DNA from: Meandrina meandrites
Taxonomy: Eukaryota > Cnidaria > Anthozoa > Scleractinia > Meandrinidae
Direction of reading: 5' to 3'
Length of the DNA stretch: 64,000 nt
NCBI GenBank assembly: GCA_963693305.1
Contig: OY855903.1
Span: 34,746,751-34,810,750, forward strand
The position numbers and the translations under genes were made by a program. The stretch's first letter is position 1, and each line of letters starts with the position of its first letter. The notes under the pieces were generated by a model. The model ran no database searches, was not told where the DNA came from, and saw nothing but the letters and a program-made list of their open reading frames with translations. Shown piece by piece: positions 32,800-45,015 of the stretch.

Positions 32800-35700
32800 A
32801 TGGCGTCGGCAGCGAAGCGTTCGCGAACTGCCTCTTTGAGCGGAGAGAGACTTCTCGGGCTGCTAGAACAGGGAGATGACGGCAACGATGGCATGTCTAG
32901 CGAGGAGGAAAGCGATTTAGATCATCAGCTGGAAAATTCGAGCGATGAATCGAGGTAAGAGTTGAGTAAATTGTACTGTGTAATGAGTGTGTATGTTGTT
33001 ACCAACGCTACGCGTGACCGCGCTCGTGGACTGCAGTACAATGAAATTTTATTTAAGCTTATAGTTCGCTTTTTACGTTCATAACATTGCTGATGGTTTG
33101 AAATAAATGTCTAGGGGAGTAACCACAGGTAGACCACCCTATGTGTTGGAAGCATGCAGGCCGTTTCAAATTCGCAGCCCACCGCGGTTCAAGACCCCTC
33201 AAGCGCTGATTGGTGAATTTGAAACGGCCTGCATGTTTTGAATTCCTTTGGTTGCTGAGTTTGGCACCGATCATATTGAGAAAGCTGTATGCGTGATTTC
33301 AGCATGGATTTTCTCGGAAAATGTTGGAGGGATGAAGCTCAAATTTGGCGAAGAGATAGAGCAACATCTCACCGATCGACAGCCGTCGTCAGATAGGGGA
33401 CGTATACAAAACATGGACCCGGGTCCATGGACCACCCCTGTGGACCCGGTCCATGGACCACCCCATGGACCCGGTCCATGGACCACCTCTGTGGACCCGG
33501 TCCATGGACCACCCCCAGCTGAGCCTGTTTTTCATTGTATACATGTACATGGAAACAGACAGACACAAACCATGGACCCAGGTCTATGGACAACCTTATA
33601 GACCACCCTGGTCCATGGACCACCTGATGGACCACGCCTTATTTTCAAAAGCAAATTATACCTGTCAGTGTAAAGGTTAGACTGGGGACATGGTATAGAA
33701 CTCAGACTTATGACAGTCAATATCCAGTTCCTGCTTTCTAATATGTAATTGAAGCTTTTGCCAGTTATGATGGGCCAGCAGGGGCATGTGAGGTTTTGGT
33801 GTTCTCCTCATGGATTTTGCTCGATAATATTTTTCATACAATTGCTGAAGTACAACAGAACATACTACCCTATCATTGTTACATGTATGATGGGATGCAA
33901 AATATCTGTTAGATTCGTTGCCAACAAAGTTTAGCTTTAAATACATATGCTATTAAGAAATACCGAAAATAAAGTTGACCTAGTGGAGTGTCACCATTTT
34001 GATCAGACAAAACAAAAGTGAGGTCAGACATCATATTAAAGTACTGCTTGATATATGAGCCGGCTAATCTAATGCGTTGTTAACGGAGAACATTGGTGTT
34101 TGCACTTGAAAGCAAAAAAAAAAAGTTGTGCAGACATTTTGTCCAACCACTGTTGGAATTTCATCGGACATTGGCAAATTGTGTTCTGCCAATGTCCAAA
34201 GTCTGACTGTTATTTTCCGCCCTGAATCCACCATACTGTGGAACCCACATATATTGTGCATGAACATGTATGATGAAAATCAGGCCCAGGGGTGGTCCAT
34301 GGACCAGGTCCATGAAAGTGGTCCATGGACCCGGTCCATGGACCAGGTCCACGGTCCACAGGGTGGTCCATGGACCGGGTCCACAGGGGTGGTCCATGGA
34401 CCTGGGTCCATGGGGTGGTCCATGGACCAGGTCCACAGGGGTGGTCCATGGACCTGGGTCCATGTTTTGTATACGTCCTCAGATAGGTGAGATTTTCAGT
34501 ACTTTGGCGTTAATTCTGGTTTGAAGTGGCGGAGGTCGCTGCTGGTGGCCTCCAACTTGCAATCTTTGTCTCCCTTTCTTCTCTTACCGGCCTTTGGACA
34601 GAAGTGATTTAGTAAAAAGGCGCTTAAAATGGCCCGCGCAGGCGAGAGAACACGACACATGAGTCGATTAACATTTCATTTAACTTTATTGAGATACAGG
34701 GCTCGAAATTACAAAAATCCTTAAGTCGCCACTTGGCGACTAAGTGCTAAAAACTAGTCGCCAAATGCAAATTTTTAGTCGCCAGATTGTAAAATCAATA
34801 GGGACTAGTTCAAAAGTGTTTAAAATCATTTGTAGGAATTTAATCTAAAAAGGACTGAATACATAAACATTCGAAAAGAAAAAACAAAGCAATCTTATCA
34901 CAAGTTTTAAAACAAAAACATTTTATAAGATTTTATGGCCACTAACTTTGTAGCTGACGTAAAGAACTGGAAGGAACGTCGAAGGAATCAACATGGTGGA
35001 AAGCACTACATTACAGAGACACAATCCGTAGGCATACATGACGTACTCTTTGGAAAGGGTTTGCAAAGCATTGTAGGGCGACTTCAAACGTGCAAGTTTT
35101 TGGATGGGAGAGAATCTTTTTTGGGCAAAGCAAAAGGATGGATTGGAGCAATACGACTTTTCTTATTTTGAATGTTTTAGAAGCAAAAATCTTCCAATAT
35201 CATTCTCTGGAAGGACATAATGTCCGAGAAAATGGCCGTTATTCATCGTCAACACAGAGAAATGTAGTCGCCATTTTGGCGACTAACCCAGAAATTTAGT
35301 CGCCAAGGACGAAATGTTGGTTGCATTGGCGACCGTATTGGTCGCAATTTCGAGCCCTGAGATATTCAGAGAGAAATGTAGTTCAGATATGTAATTTTCA
35401 TAGCTTTATTCGTAACCCTCATAGATTTCAATATTTCTTTTGTTCGTCTCATGTCAACAAATAATAATTAACCACAAACACATAGGATGGTCTGCCTGTG
35501 GAGTAACTGCAGAATACCCCGCCACATCGAGTCCGTTACTGAAAAGGGCTGGCTACGCGGTATGTGGTTGGGGAAAAGAATTAAATTCAAGATGGCTAGG
35601 TATCTTAAGTTGCTGGCTGTGCGGTACGCAGAAAGAATTAAATTGAAGATGGCGAGATATCATAAGAAGCTGGCGTCGCGGTACACGGTACGCAGAAATG

Positions 35701-38700
35701 ATTAAATTCAAGATGGTGAGGTTTCTTAAGTAGCTGGCTACGCGGTACGCAATACGCAGAGATTAATGAATGCAAGACTGGAATTTATCTTAGTCGCTGG
35801 CTCATGGATTAAAGGGGCACTGTCACTGACATTTTTTGGCTTTTTTAGTAAAATGGCACCAAAATTACAACTAAGTACCTTCAACCATGCAAGAAATTCT
35901 CCTAGAACATAAATGGAAGGATATCTAGCAAATTGTTTAAAGAAGAGGGTGACCATAAATAGTTTTCATCAATTTTTCCAAACCACAAGGACAGAACTTG
36001 AAAAAGTCAGGCTGACTTTTTCAAGTTGAGATCAAAAGCTCCCTGAGTGGTATCACAGTGATATCACTCTATATTTAGTTTCAGTACACTGATATAGTAA
36101 TTTTAAGAATATTTGACCACTGTTAATAGCTTTCCAATGGTGTAAACATGTTTTTGGGCCGTTCAATTTTTGAAGTTAAGCTCGTGGCAGTGTCCCTTTA
36201 GAATGAGGTATATTCATGTGTGACGCGCTTGTTTGGGCTCAAGGATGCGTGGTTTTCAGTATTTCTTTTTGTTTCATGTTTTTAGAATGAGAAATTTTAT
36301 AGAGCTTTTTCTCACCGCATACCGCATCGCCAGCACATAACATTGCTTGAACTTGAATTACCGTAATTAGTTTCTGCGTACTGCGTAGCCAGCTACGTGG
36401 AATTTAGTTCGAGTGGCAGGGTATTCTGCAGTTAAGCCTGTCTAGGTTTATATATGGGGGCTAAACTGTATTTGTCCCTATTTTAGGTCATGGAGATTGA
36501 TATGTTTTTGATTGGGTTCAATTAGTTCGATAAAAATTTGTGAGGGAGTTTGATTGCATTCGATTTCCGAACTAATGGAAACGAATCAAACTTAATCGAA
36601 CACAATTGAAAACTGGCAGCAAAACTCAACCTTAAGTGTTAGGGTTAGGGTTTAACAGCTATGAATGAATAATTAACAAGTGGTATCTTTATTGATCTAA
36701 CCTTTTGGCATGAAAATATATAAGTTGATTTTACCAATGAATAAACCGAGTGTTAAATCGAAAAAAATCCTGAAAAAAAAGGGTACATGGACAATTTGTG
36801 GTTCCAGAAATTATAAGCATGTACAAACAAGTTTTGCATGTCCTGGTGATATGAATGTAGAAAATACAATCCAAGAAAACAACAACAACAACACATGCCA
36901 TGCTTTATTACCAAATAGAAATGAACAAAAGATTACAATGTGATAATTTGAAACAAAATCAGTTACATTTACCCAGTATTTACTAGAAATTTAATCGAGC
37001 TCAGTAAAAGTAAATAATCTTTACCTAAAGGAGGTTTCAAAAGTGTGCAGTGATGTTTGCCTTGTAGTGAGGAAGAAATCATTGACACTACTCCTGGTCA
37101 TGAAGATGAAGATGGTGGTTATGGTAATGCCCTTGTGGCACCTGTGGTTGCTGCTGCTCCTGTGGTTCCTGCCACTCCTGTGGTTCCTGCTGCTCCTGTG
37201 GTTCCTACTGTTTCCATTGCTCCTTGTGCCCCAGGTGCATTCCATGATGCTTGTCATGGTAGACCAGCTGGCCCAGCTGCTCATGGACGTGGTAGTCGAC
37301 CAATAAAATCCGCTGGACCACCTGCTCGTGGTCGTGGAACTGCAAGAAGTGCTGGCCCAGCCGCTTGTGGACGTGGTCGTCGAGCCGTAAGATCTGCAGG
37401 CCCAGCTGTTCATGGTCATGGAGTGGCAAGATGTGGTGCCCCTGCTGCTCCTATGGCATTCCAAAGTTATGAAGACCCAGATAATGGAAATCCTCTTCCT
37501 CCATTTAAACCTAACCGCCCAACTGGAATCCACTTTGGCTGTCCACTACTCCGACACACAATGACCAAGGCTGTAGAGTTTTTTCACCTGTTTTTTACTG
37601 TAGAAATGATAAATGATATATGTAGCCACACAAACAGTTACGCTAATGAACAAATTGTTGCAGGCAGTCATTGGTCTTACACTCAGTCAGATGGGAGCTG
37701 GAAAGATACAACACCTGATGAAGTCAACAGGCTGATTGCGCTGTTGATTTATATGGGTCTTGTCAGGATTGGTAACCGTGATAAGTATTGGAGCATTAAG
37801 AGCTTGTACAATGGTCTTTGGGCAAGTGCCATCATGTCCAGAACTAGATTTAGCGCTCTTATGGCATTGTTACATGTTGTAGATCCTGGAGCTGAGACTC
37901 CAGGGGAAAAGTTACAAAAAGTTGAGTCGTTTATTGATTATTTTAAATCTAGGTGCCTTGGTTTGTACCAGCCCAAACAACAACTTGCAGTTGATGAGCG
38001 TATGGTCAAATCTCGACATATTTCTGGTATACGTCAGTACAACAAAGACAAACCCACAAAGTGGGGTATCAAGCTTTGGGTGTTGGCAGATAGCTCAAAT
38101 GGATATACGGTCGACTTCAATGTGTACATTGGGAAAGCGGCAGGAAGAGATATCAGTCAACATGGTCTTGGGTATGATGTTGTTGTTCGCCTAATGGAAC
38201 CTTTTCTCAATCAGGGGTATCATTTGTATATTGATAATTTTTATACTTCAAGTGCTCTTGTAAAATATTTGTTTGAACAGGGAGTCCCTACTACAGGTAC
38301 AATCAGAGAAAACAGCAGAGGATTCCCAGCAAATATGAAGAATGGAAGCCAGTGGTCTAAGGCATCTAATGTGAAAAGGGGAAGTATGCATTGGGAAAGG
38401 GACCCGCCCATCCTATCATTACAATGGTTAGACAACAAAGTAGTTTCTTTGTTGACAACCATTGAAAATGCTAATGACTCACTTCAGGTGAAGCGCAAAA
38501 CCAGGACAGCTGGTGTGTGGAGTACAAAAGTTGTACGGCAACCCCAAGCCATTGCTACATATAACAAGTATATGAATGGAGTGGACCGGTCGGATCAAAT
38601 TTTAGCCACCAACAATGTGTTGCGAAAATGCATGAAATGGTGGAAGACTTTGTTTTTCCACCTGATTGACATCGCTGTTGTAAATAGTTTTATACTTTTC

Positions 38701-39063
38701 AGGGAACACCAGGTTCAGTTTCCGGATGTTGAAGAACTTCGCAGGCCATCAGAGTTTTCACTGGTCCATTTCAGGGAGGAGATTGTGAGGCAGATTTGTG
38801 GTTTTCCAGAATACAGCGATCCCCCTGTTCGTTCAGCTGGTAAAGTAAGAAGACAAGTCGACCCACATGAGTTTGAATCTGTACACATACCAGTTATTAC
38901 TGATAAGGGGAGAAACTGTGTAGTGTGCTACAAGCAAAGTCGACGCGAGCTAAAGGTGAAGTCAAAATGCAGTGCACCGCAGTGTGGTGGGAAACACATG
39001 CATATCACCCAGGAGAAGAATTGTTTCATGCAGTTCCACAGCAGGGAGTATCACAATCCTTGA
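32800..39063 (+). CDS. piggyBac transposase-like gene, copy B, apparently intact
   Basis: Exon 1 (32800-32954) begins with ATG in CAACATGG and ends GAG|GTAAGAG. Exon 2 (37068-39063) begins after TTGCCTTGTAG and runs to TGA. Together they encode 716 residues with no break. The order is: an acidic N-terminus (SSEEESDLDH); a Pro/Ala/Gly-rich repeat region (about residues 70-180); the DDE_Tnp_1_7 domain with Asp in AVDERM (about 361), YIDNFYTS (about 441) and NGVDRSD (about 558); and a C-terminal Cys/His cluster (CVVCYKQ at about 669, then C-x4-C-x3-H-x-H, C and H). This fits piggyBac family transposases. The intron, 4.1 kb, contains at least four separate inserted elements. I found no clear TTAA-flanked terminal repeats, so a domesticated PGBD-type gene is possible. 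Confidence 0.9.
33150..33237. repeat. Short hairpin with GCATGCAGGCCGTTTCAAAT arm
   Basis: GCATGCAGGCCGTTTCAAATT pairs with AATTTGAAACGGCCTGCATG across a 40-bp loop containing GACCCCTCAAGC. It lies at the start of the B-specific insert in the piggyBac intron. Confidence 0.7.
33396..34480. mobile_element. 1.1-kb element with GGTCCATGGACC arrays in its inverted ends
   Basis: The ends read GGGGACGTATACAAAACATG and its near reverse complement. AGATA flanks both ends (33391-33395 and 34481-34485), giving a 5-bp duplication. Each arm contains an array (33414-33630 and 34285-34470) of a 25-26 bp unit built on the self-complementary GGTCCATGGACC plus ACCCCTGTGGACC. The long open frames across the arrays (repeated HGPPHGPGPWTT) are repeat artefacts. 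No transposase inside. Confidence 0.85.
34697..35359. mobile_element. CAGGGCTCGAAATT-ended MITE, 5-bp AGATA duplication
   Basis: The ends CAGGGCTCGAAATT and AATTTCGAGCCCTG are perfect. AGATA lies outside each end (34692-34696 and 35360-35364). Subterminal regions contain repeated AGTCGCCA motifs in both orientations. It shares the CAGGGCTC terminus and duplication length with the elements at 27894 and 45016. Related AGTCGCCA motifs occur at 16200-16340. Confidence 0.85.
35465..36450. mobile_element. Inverted-repeat element with GCTACGCGGTACGCA repeats
   Basis: The left region (TAACTGCAGAATACCCCGCC) pairs with the right region (GCAGGGTATTCTGCAGTTA). Next to the left end are three tandem units of roughly 60-65 bp, each with AGATGG and a GCTGGCTACGCGGTACGCAG-like core; the right end has one matching reversed core. 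A second MITE (35811-36199) is nested in it. The exact outer ends are not fixed. Confidence 0.7.
35811..36199. mobile_element. Nested MITE with AAAGGGGCACTGTCAC ends
   Basis: AAAGGGGCACTGTCAC at the left pairs with GTGGCAGTGTCCCTTT at the right (two mismatches). Inside, AAAAAGTCAGGCTGACTTTTT forms a further small palindrome. Non-coding. Confidence 0.75.
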
Positions 39064-39326
39064 TGTTATCAAAATGTTGCTGCGTTTACTTACAGTCTAC
39101 ATCCCATTTACATCAGCAAAACATGTTTAGTAAACAGGTTTAACAGCAACAGAAACTAAAAGACTTAAATTCACCAAGAGTTCAAGTAAGCTTTGGCTTG
39201 TGTTTCCATTGTTGTAAATTTGAAGTTGACAAATTTTGGTTAACAACTTCCGTGAAGAAAACAATTTTAAACCATGTTGAACTAAACGGCTTTTAGACAT
39301 GTGTCGGGTTTGGTGTGAATGGGATA

Positions 39327-39509
39327 TTAGTTGAGCAATAGACCACACTTTCTAGGGGTTTACCGGAGCAATAAACCCCCGCAGAATGTTCGGAGAACAT
39401 GAGAAAAGGCGAGTTATTTACAAGCTTTTCGAGTGTTCTCCCAACATCCCAAGGGGGTTTATTGCGCTGGTAAACCCCTAGAAAGTGTGGTGGTGTGGTT
39501 TTCAACTAA
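39327..39509. mobile_element. Fold-back element (CCACACTTTCTAGGGGTTTA)
   Basis: The left arm with CCACACTTTCTAGGGGTTTA and the right arm ending TAAACCCCTAGAAAGTGTGG pair over more than 60 bp around TTACAAGC. The outer TTAGTTGA and TCAACTAA also pair. It is present only in unit B, just past the piggyBac 3' fold-back. Confidence 0.85.
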
Positions 39510-39998
39510 CTATTGAAAAGGGATGGAAATTTATTTTATATTTTGTGATCAAGTTTCCTATTCTCGACATGTTCATCGAATGGAGCGGTAAACCAATCAC
39601 ATTGACTAAAAGAATAATTAACACAGGTTCAGCTCCACACCAAAATCCACGAATCGACGCAACTAGAACGTTTAAAAGTTCACTTCAAATTTGTTTCAAG
39701 CAGTTGAAAAATCCCTTCATAAGTTTTTAGTATATAATAATCTTGTAACTCGTTTAGAGCTTGTCAGTTTTTTTAGATTATATTTACTAAAGAAAAATAG
39801 GGGCAACACATGTACGTTTAAACTTATACTACAATGATTTAGATATGTGTTGTTGTATGGTCGTTGTCTACTTGTTTTTTCTCCTTTTTCCTCTGTAACC
39901 CTTGTACCAACCTTAATGTATAATTTGCCACAGGTGAATTTGGGTTGAAATTAAAAGAGCGCATCCATGTGTTTGTTAATATGTTTGTTCATTTGAAG

Positions 39999-40643
39999 GA
40001 TCTGTCCTTCCATGTGAGTGTTGCGTGGTTTCTTGGTGACATCTGTTTTGAGAGCACACAGGATATACAATCTAAACTTCAGGTAATATGTGTAACCAAG
40101 CTGGTCACAGGGACCCCACTGTGGGAATCTGGTGGCTGGCGGTAACCCCCAAGATGATCTAAGGGCAAACATGGGCAAGGCTAGTAATTAAACCCCAGAA
40201 TACCCATAATGATCAAATATTGATGATTTGTAAATTTATCACGTTGGAGTACAGTTGTTGAATGTTCATCATTTTAACTAATACCCATAGTTTTCTTTTA
40301 TATTTACTAGTAACTTTCTTCAGAAGATTAAACCTGTTTTTTCAAAACAACACAAACACAAGTGTTCTATATCACCATGTCTACACTGTGTTTACACAAC
40401 TTGGGAACAGTAAAGCATTTTGCTGGGACCAGCACAGTATGCCAGAACCCAGCCTCCCGAACATCAACGTTTAATCTGATTGCATTGACTGCAGTGCTGA
40501 CAGACTTGTGATTCCCTTTGCAGGAAGTGTTTGATGCTCATGTTTGTGAAAAAGAGGTAGCCAGATCATTGGCGTTGGAAGTGACAGAAGTACATTGTAA
40601 AATAGGGAATAAACATTTTGTGTTTCCTTTGGATGCCACATAA
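39999..40643 (+). pseudogene. USB1 fragment (last two exons) in unit B
   Basis: 39999-40082 (with SFHVSVAWFLGDIC) and 40524-40643 (with HCKIGNKHF, PLDAT, stop TAA) match USB1 exons 7 and 8 of unit A. Three residues differ in exon 7, and three of 120 bases differ in exon 8. Exons 2-6 are missing because the equivalent of 3365-8810 is absent, so this copy cannot make the first HxS catalytic motif. It is a truncated duplicate, not a working gene. Confidence 0.9.
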
Positions 40644-41759
40644 TGAAACAAGTCAACTGCAGATGGCGTGATCTTCAAGTAGATTGATGTTGGAAGCTAT
40701 TCATCACAACGGTACACTCGATATCCCATTGCAAGTTCAGTCAGAGATTCCTTTACTGTGGCTTGTTAGGGCCATCAAAACTACCTCTTTATGTTTTAGA
40801 AACAGGTCCTACTGCTTTTTTGAAGATGATGAACACGGACGAGGTGGGATAAGTTTTTGTTAAAACTACTTGTGAAAGGCGTAAAATCTGTTTTGAAACG
40901 GTCCAAAAAATTTCTAAAAGCTCAACTTTTTGAATTTCCAACTTCTCAATAATTATCTTGGAAAATGTAATTCAACTCTAAATTCTTCTGTCTTGATGCA
41001 GTTTCTCCTGACGTTTTAAAAATCTCTTACAACAACCTCTTGTTCTTTCTGCTTAAGATCTGTTTACTTGGTACTTCTGCAGTAATGTCTCAAATAACTT
41101 CATGCTTAAAGTATTGACATTTTTCTTTAAATTCCTTATCTGCATGACCCAATTATGTGGTACTTCGTTTCCAAGTTGTGTTCTAATGGCATCAAAGACA
41201 TCTCTCTTGGCATCTTCCTGTAAGCCCTTGTCAACTGTTTATGGAGTCTCTTGATTATTTAAATCTGTTTCCTTGAAGGACTCGACTAATTTCAATACTT
41301 CTATTTTCTGTTGCTTTCTGTTTTTTTTTAATCGATTTTTTTAAACTCAGATTCTTTTTTTTATTCTTTTAGTATATACATTGATACAATACATAACTAA
41401 TCTACGATCAACGTAAATTTAGTAAGCTACATGAAGAATATATTATTATACCGGTAGGTCATTAACACGAATCCTAACTGCATTACTTATGCGTTCTCGT
41501 TCATGCGTGGCTTTCCTTAAGAAGCTCGTAATGTGATTGCTTGTTTTTATTTATTCTTAATTATTTGAATCTGGTTACTCGCCTCTATGATACATTTGAC
41601 TCACTGGACTACAAAATACGTGACCCCACTGACCATCTTGAACTTTTGAACTGGGGTTCAGTGGACATGGGAGTATTTTTTACGTTTTCTTTTCCCTTTT
41701 TGTGGCTGTCTTGCAGACTAGCTGGTGCGTTCCCGCAGATATTGCTGGTCATATCTACA

Positions 41760-42640
41760 GGACACACCGAAAACATAGCCATTTCTTTGTTCGTTTTACT
41801 TCAATGAATTGCTTTGCAATTTGGCTTGGTACTCTTTGTGGGCAAGGCACTGGACCAACAAAGAATTTGGTCTTTTTTTCTTTCAACTTCTTTTTTTGTG
41901 GAAGAAAGGTTTCCATAACTGGTACTGTTGTTGTACTTGTATGGTTTCCAGGCTGTTCTGCTGCTTTGAAGAAGACAGTACTGTCTACCAGATCAATCAG
42001 GGCTCTGTTTATTTGCAGGGAATCGCGATCAACAATTGCATTGTACATAAACAAGGATCTGTGTAACATGAAACTCACAGTAATTGTCACACCCATTCAA
42101 GTGTGAAGGAACAGTAATCTTGCCCAGTACAGGTACAGCCTGAATAGATTCTTCAGGAACTTTCACAGCATAACCCTTATTGCTTATTTCCTTGATAATT
42201 ATTTCACTACTGGCCATTCTGAATCAGTTTTCTCCTTTGTTCTCAATTGTTGGGTAAGTCCACTTTGGATTGGCGGAATGGGAGAGAGATCTCATAGTGG
42301 CCTGTCGGTTACTGTTCGATGCATTAGTTAGAAGTCTTCTATCTCCCTGGGAATGACCCAATTCTTTGGCAAGTTTGTTAGATGCATGCTCCCTGAAGTC
42401 AAACGTCTTCAGTTACGATTTAAGGGTGAGGATTTCCTTTATTTCCTCAACTTCTCTAACATTGGTCTAATTATGTAGCTAATTTCTTTCGTTGGGTATG
42501 GGAGGCTTCCATAACTGGCACTGTCTTCGTACTGGTATGTCCTGCTGCTTTGAAGGAAAGATTATTATCTACTGAGATCAATTATGGCCATGTTCATTTG
42601 TAGGAAATCACGACCAATGCTTGCATTGTAGGCAAGGCTG
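41760..42640 (-). pseudogene. Degraded retroelement pol fragment, unit B
   Basis: Reverse-strand readings include SLQINRALIDLVDSTVFFKA followed by a TVPVME segment, and, upstream, NKGYAVKVPEESIQAV. A second, weaker copy of the same protease-linker pattern (FLQMNMAIIDL-like, FKAAGHTSTKTVPVMEAS) follows at 42480-42640. It resembles protease and linker sequence of BEL/Pao or related LTR elements. Multiple stops and frame changes. Unit A has the matching relic. Confidence 0.4.
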
Positions 42641-42989
42641 TGCATAACATAAAACTCACAGGAATAGTCACGTCTATTCAAGTGTAAAGAAGCATTGATG
42701 GGAGTAAAATCGGCAAATGCACCGCTCTCACTTCCTTCAGACGGAATACTTGAAATTTCTGAACTGGTGAATTTGGTTGAACAATGAACGGTCCTTTATT
42801 CTAGTTAATGCTGATATCTTGTTGTTTCTCGGCTGGTACTGTTGACTACACCTTGGCTGGAAAATGCTGTGGAAGTTCTTCTTGGTTCTATGGTATGTAA
42901 TTCACTGTAATTCGGAACGTTTGTGTGATGCAAGGAACTTTATCATTGTCTTGGAATCTGATGGGTCATTTTGTCTTGGATAAGAAATA

Positions 42990-43878
42990 AACGGCACGCG
43001 ATGCATGCAGAAGCGATGACGTTTCACAAGGGGTCTTTGATAATTTTCAGGACATTTGTCAAAACATTAGGGTAAATAAAAGTAACTGACAACTTCTGTG
43101 CTGAATGATTGTTCAACAAAAATTGCGTTATCTTGGCGTGACATACGATATACGATATACGATGCAAGGTCAAACGCTGTCTAAAATTGTTTACACCTTT
43201 TGTTTTAAAGAATGGAGAGATTTCTGTTTACTAAATCTTATAGAACGCATCAAATATAATTTGTTTCTTTCGTTTATGCTTTATATTAGTCCTTTCTAAC
43301 GGCCCAGGAGTATTTTGCTTTGAGTTCTATGCGACGATTTCTTGTTGAGTTGACTTGATTTCTTTTCCCAGTATTCGGTTCTACAGATCGGTTAATCACA
43401 ACAGGCAACAGACAACAACAGATCCTGTCCACTCGCACGGCGAGATTAATCGATCACGTCATCGTCATCGCTTAAAAAAAGGTTTACGATGGCTCACCTT
43501 TTCAACAGATGTTTCAAAACTGCTAATAATCGGTTGCTTCGTCTGCAGTCACGACAGACATCACTTCTTAACTTTATGCCAAATTTATTCGATAACTGAT
43601 AAAGTGCAACACTCACTCCAGACTCGAAATCTCAATTTAACAGCTACAAATGAAATAAGGTTTGCCGATCGGTGATGATACAAGCTGCAAAAAATATCTT
43701 CCTTTGCCAAAAAACAAGATGGCGGATCTCAAAAAGAATACAAACAATGCACCTAGTTCCCATTACTCTTCGGTTCAATTCAGGGAGTAATTATCACACC
43801 AAAAATTCCATAAATTCCATCGCTTTTTCGCTTTACAGCATTAACCGATGACGTCATAAAATGACGTCATCGCTTAAT
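42990..43878. mobile_element. Unit-B-only insertion with CRE-like palindrome
   Basis: Unit A reads continuously across this point (GGATAAGAAAAGAGGTTTCG near 13470), so about 890 bp were inserted in B or lost in A. AAGCGATGACGT occurs near both ends in opposite orientation. At 43846-43872 two perfect TGACGTCA sites form a larger palindrome. No gene seen. Confidence 0.6.
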
Positions 43879-45015
43879 AAAAAGGTTTCGATTGCTTGTT
43901 TGTGTTCATGTAATATCGCAGGGAAAAGTCATTGCCAGAAAAAATTCACATTTAAAGTTTACTGGGTAACAACCCACGCCTTACAGACGGGGCTTAAACG
44001 TATTAAAATGTGTGCGTGAAAATAATAGTGAAATGATAATGATAATAATTTACAATTAATGACAAGAGTAGCGAAAATGATATAATATTTACAACGTACT
44101 ATTTGCAAAATAATAATTACAATAATCAAAATTACTATGGACTAAAATTTTCATCTTACTATTTACAATTGAGTGTTTAATAGTCGTTTATAATATGTGG
44201 GAAGAGCATTCCAGAACTTCAAACCTAAATACTAGGAATGTTTAACAGTAGATCTGTCTCCGCTGTCATTAATCTTATTACTTGTACGTTATCTGTGTCG
44301 ACAGTTGTATTTTGATATTTGGTGATTAATAAGATTTTGCACGATTTGAAAGAGACAGCCTGGAGTTGTCAATTGAACGAATGAGAGCGCTGGTCATTGC
44401 ATTATTTGCTCCAAGTAAAGTAATATTAAAACATTTAAAAATGTACGAAATGTTTTTTTTATTAGAAACTGAACCCGACTGAAATATGCAATAATTGAGA
44501 GAGGTAAAAATGTGAAGTCAATGAAAATACATCCATGTTGGCGATTGAAATCAAATGCATACTTTAATGTAATAACAATGAACCTAAGTTGCAAGTGTTT
44601 ACTGCAGTGTTCTTTAAACTTAATTGCTTTGCAAGTACAAGTGGTTCTTGAAAATACTTTTTATTTTTTAAGAACTTCCATCAGTTTTCGTAACTAACTG
44701 TTCATCGTAAATTTATAACAATACTTTCTGAATGTAGTTTTGTGTTTTTGTATTAATCTAAATTAAATTATACGGAAAAATATTTGAAACAAATATGGTC
44801 GTTTCAACAAATCTAATAATAGAAATGATTTTAAATTGACCCTATAATTACGAATTTGAACTGTGTAACTGATTTGAAACTGTCTATACTATCTTATTTG
44901 ATGATCGAATGAAGCTATGTAAACTGTACGACTTGTATTACAGTCATACTTAACAACAATAACATTGTGTGGATTCAACTGCTGTGTATTTAACTAAGTT
45001 TTTGAAAAGCATGGG

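Noticed and set aside
32455..32958. 167-codon frame as a longer piggyBac N-terminus
   Set aside because: Similarity to unit A and the CAACATGG context support the start at 32800; the upstream part has no matching open frame in A.
33369..33680. Long overlapping open frames rich in HGPPHGPGPWTT on both strands
   Set aside because: They are translations of the GGTCCATGGACC minisatellite, open in several frames only because the repeat has no stops.
37043..37533. Leucine-rich forward and serine/threonine-rich reverse frames overlapping the piggyBac repeat region
   Set aside because: Shadows of the Pro/Ala-rich coding repeat of copy B.
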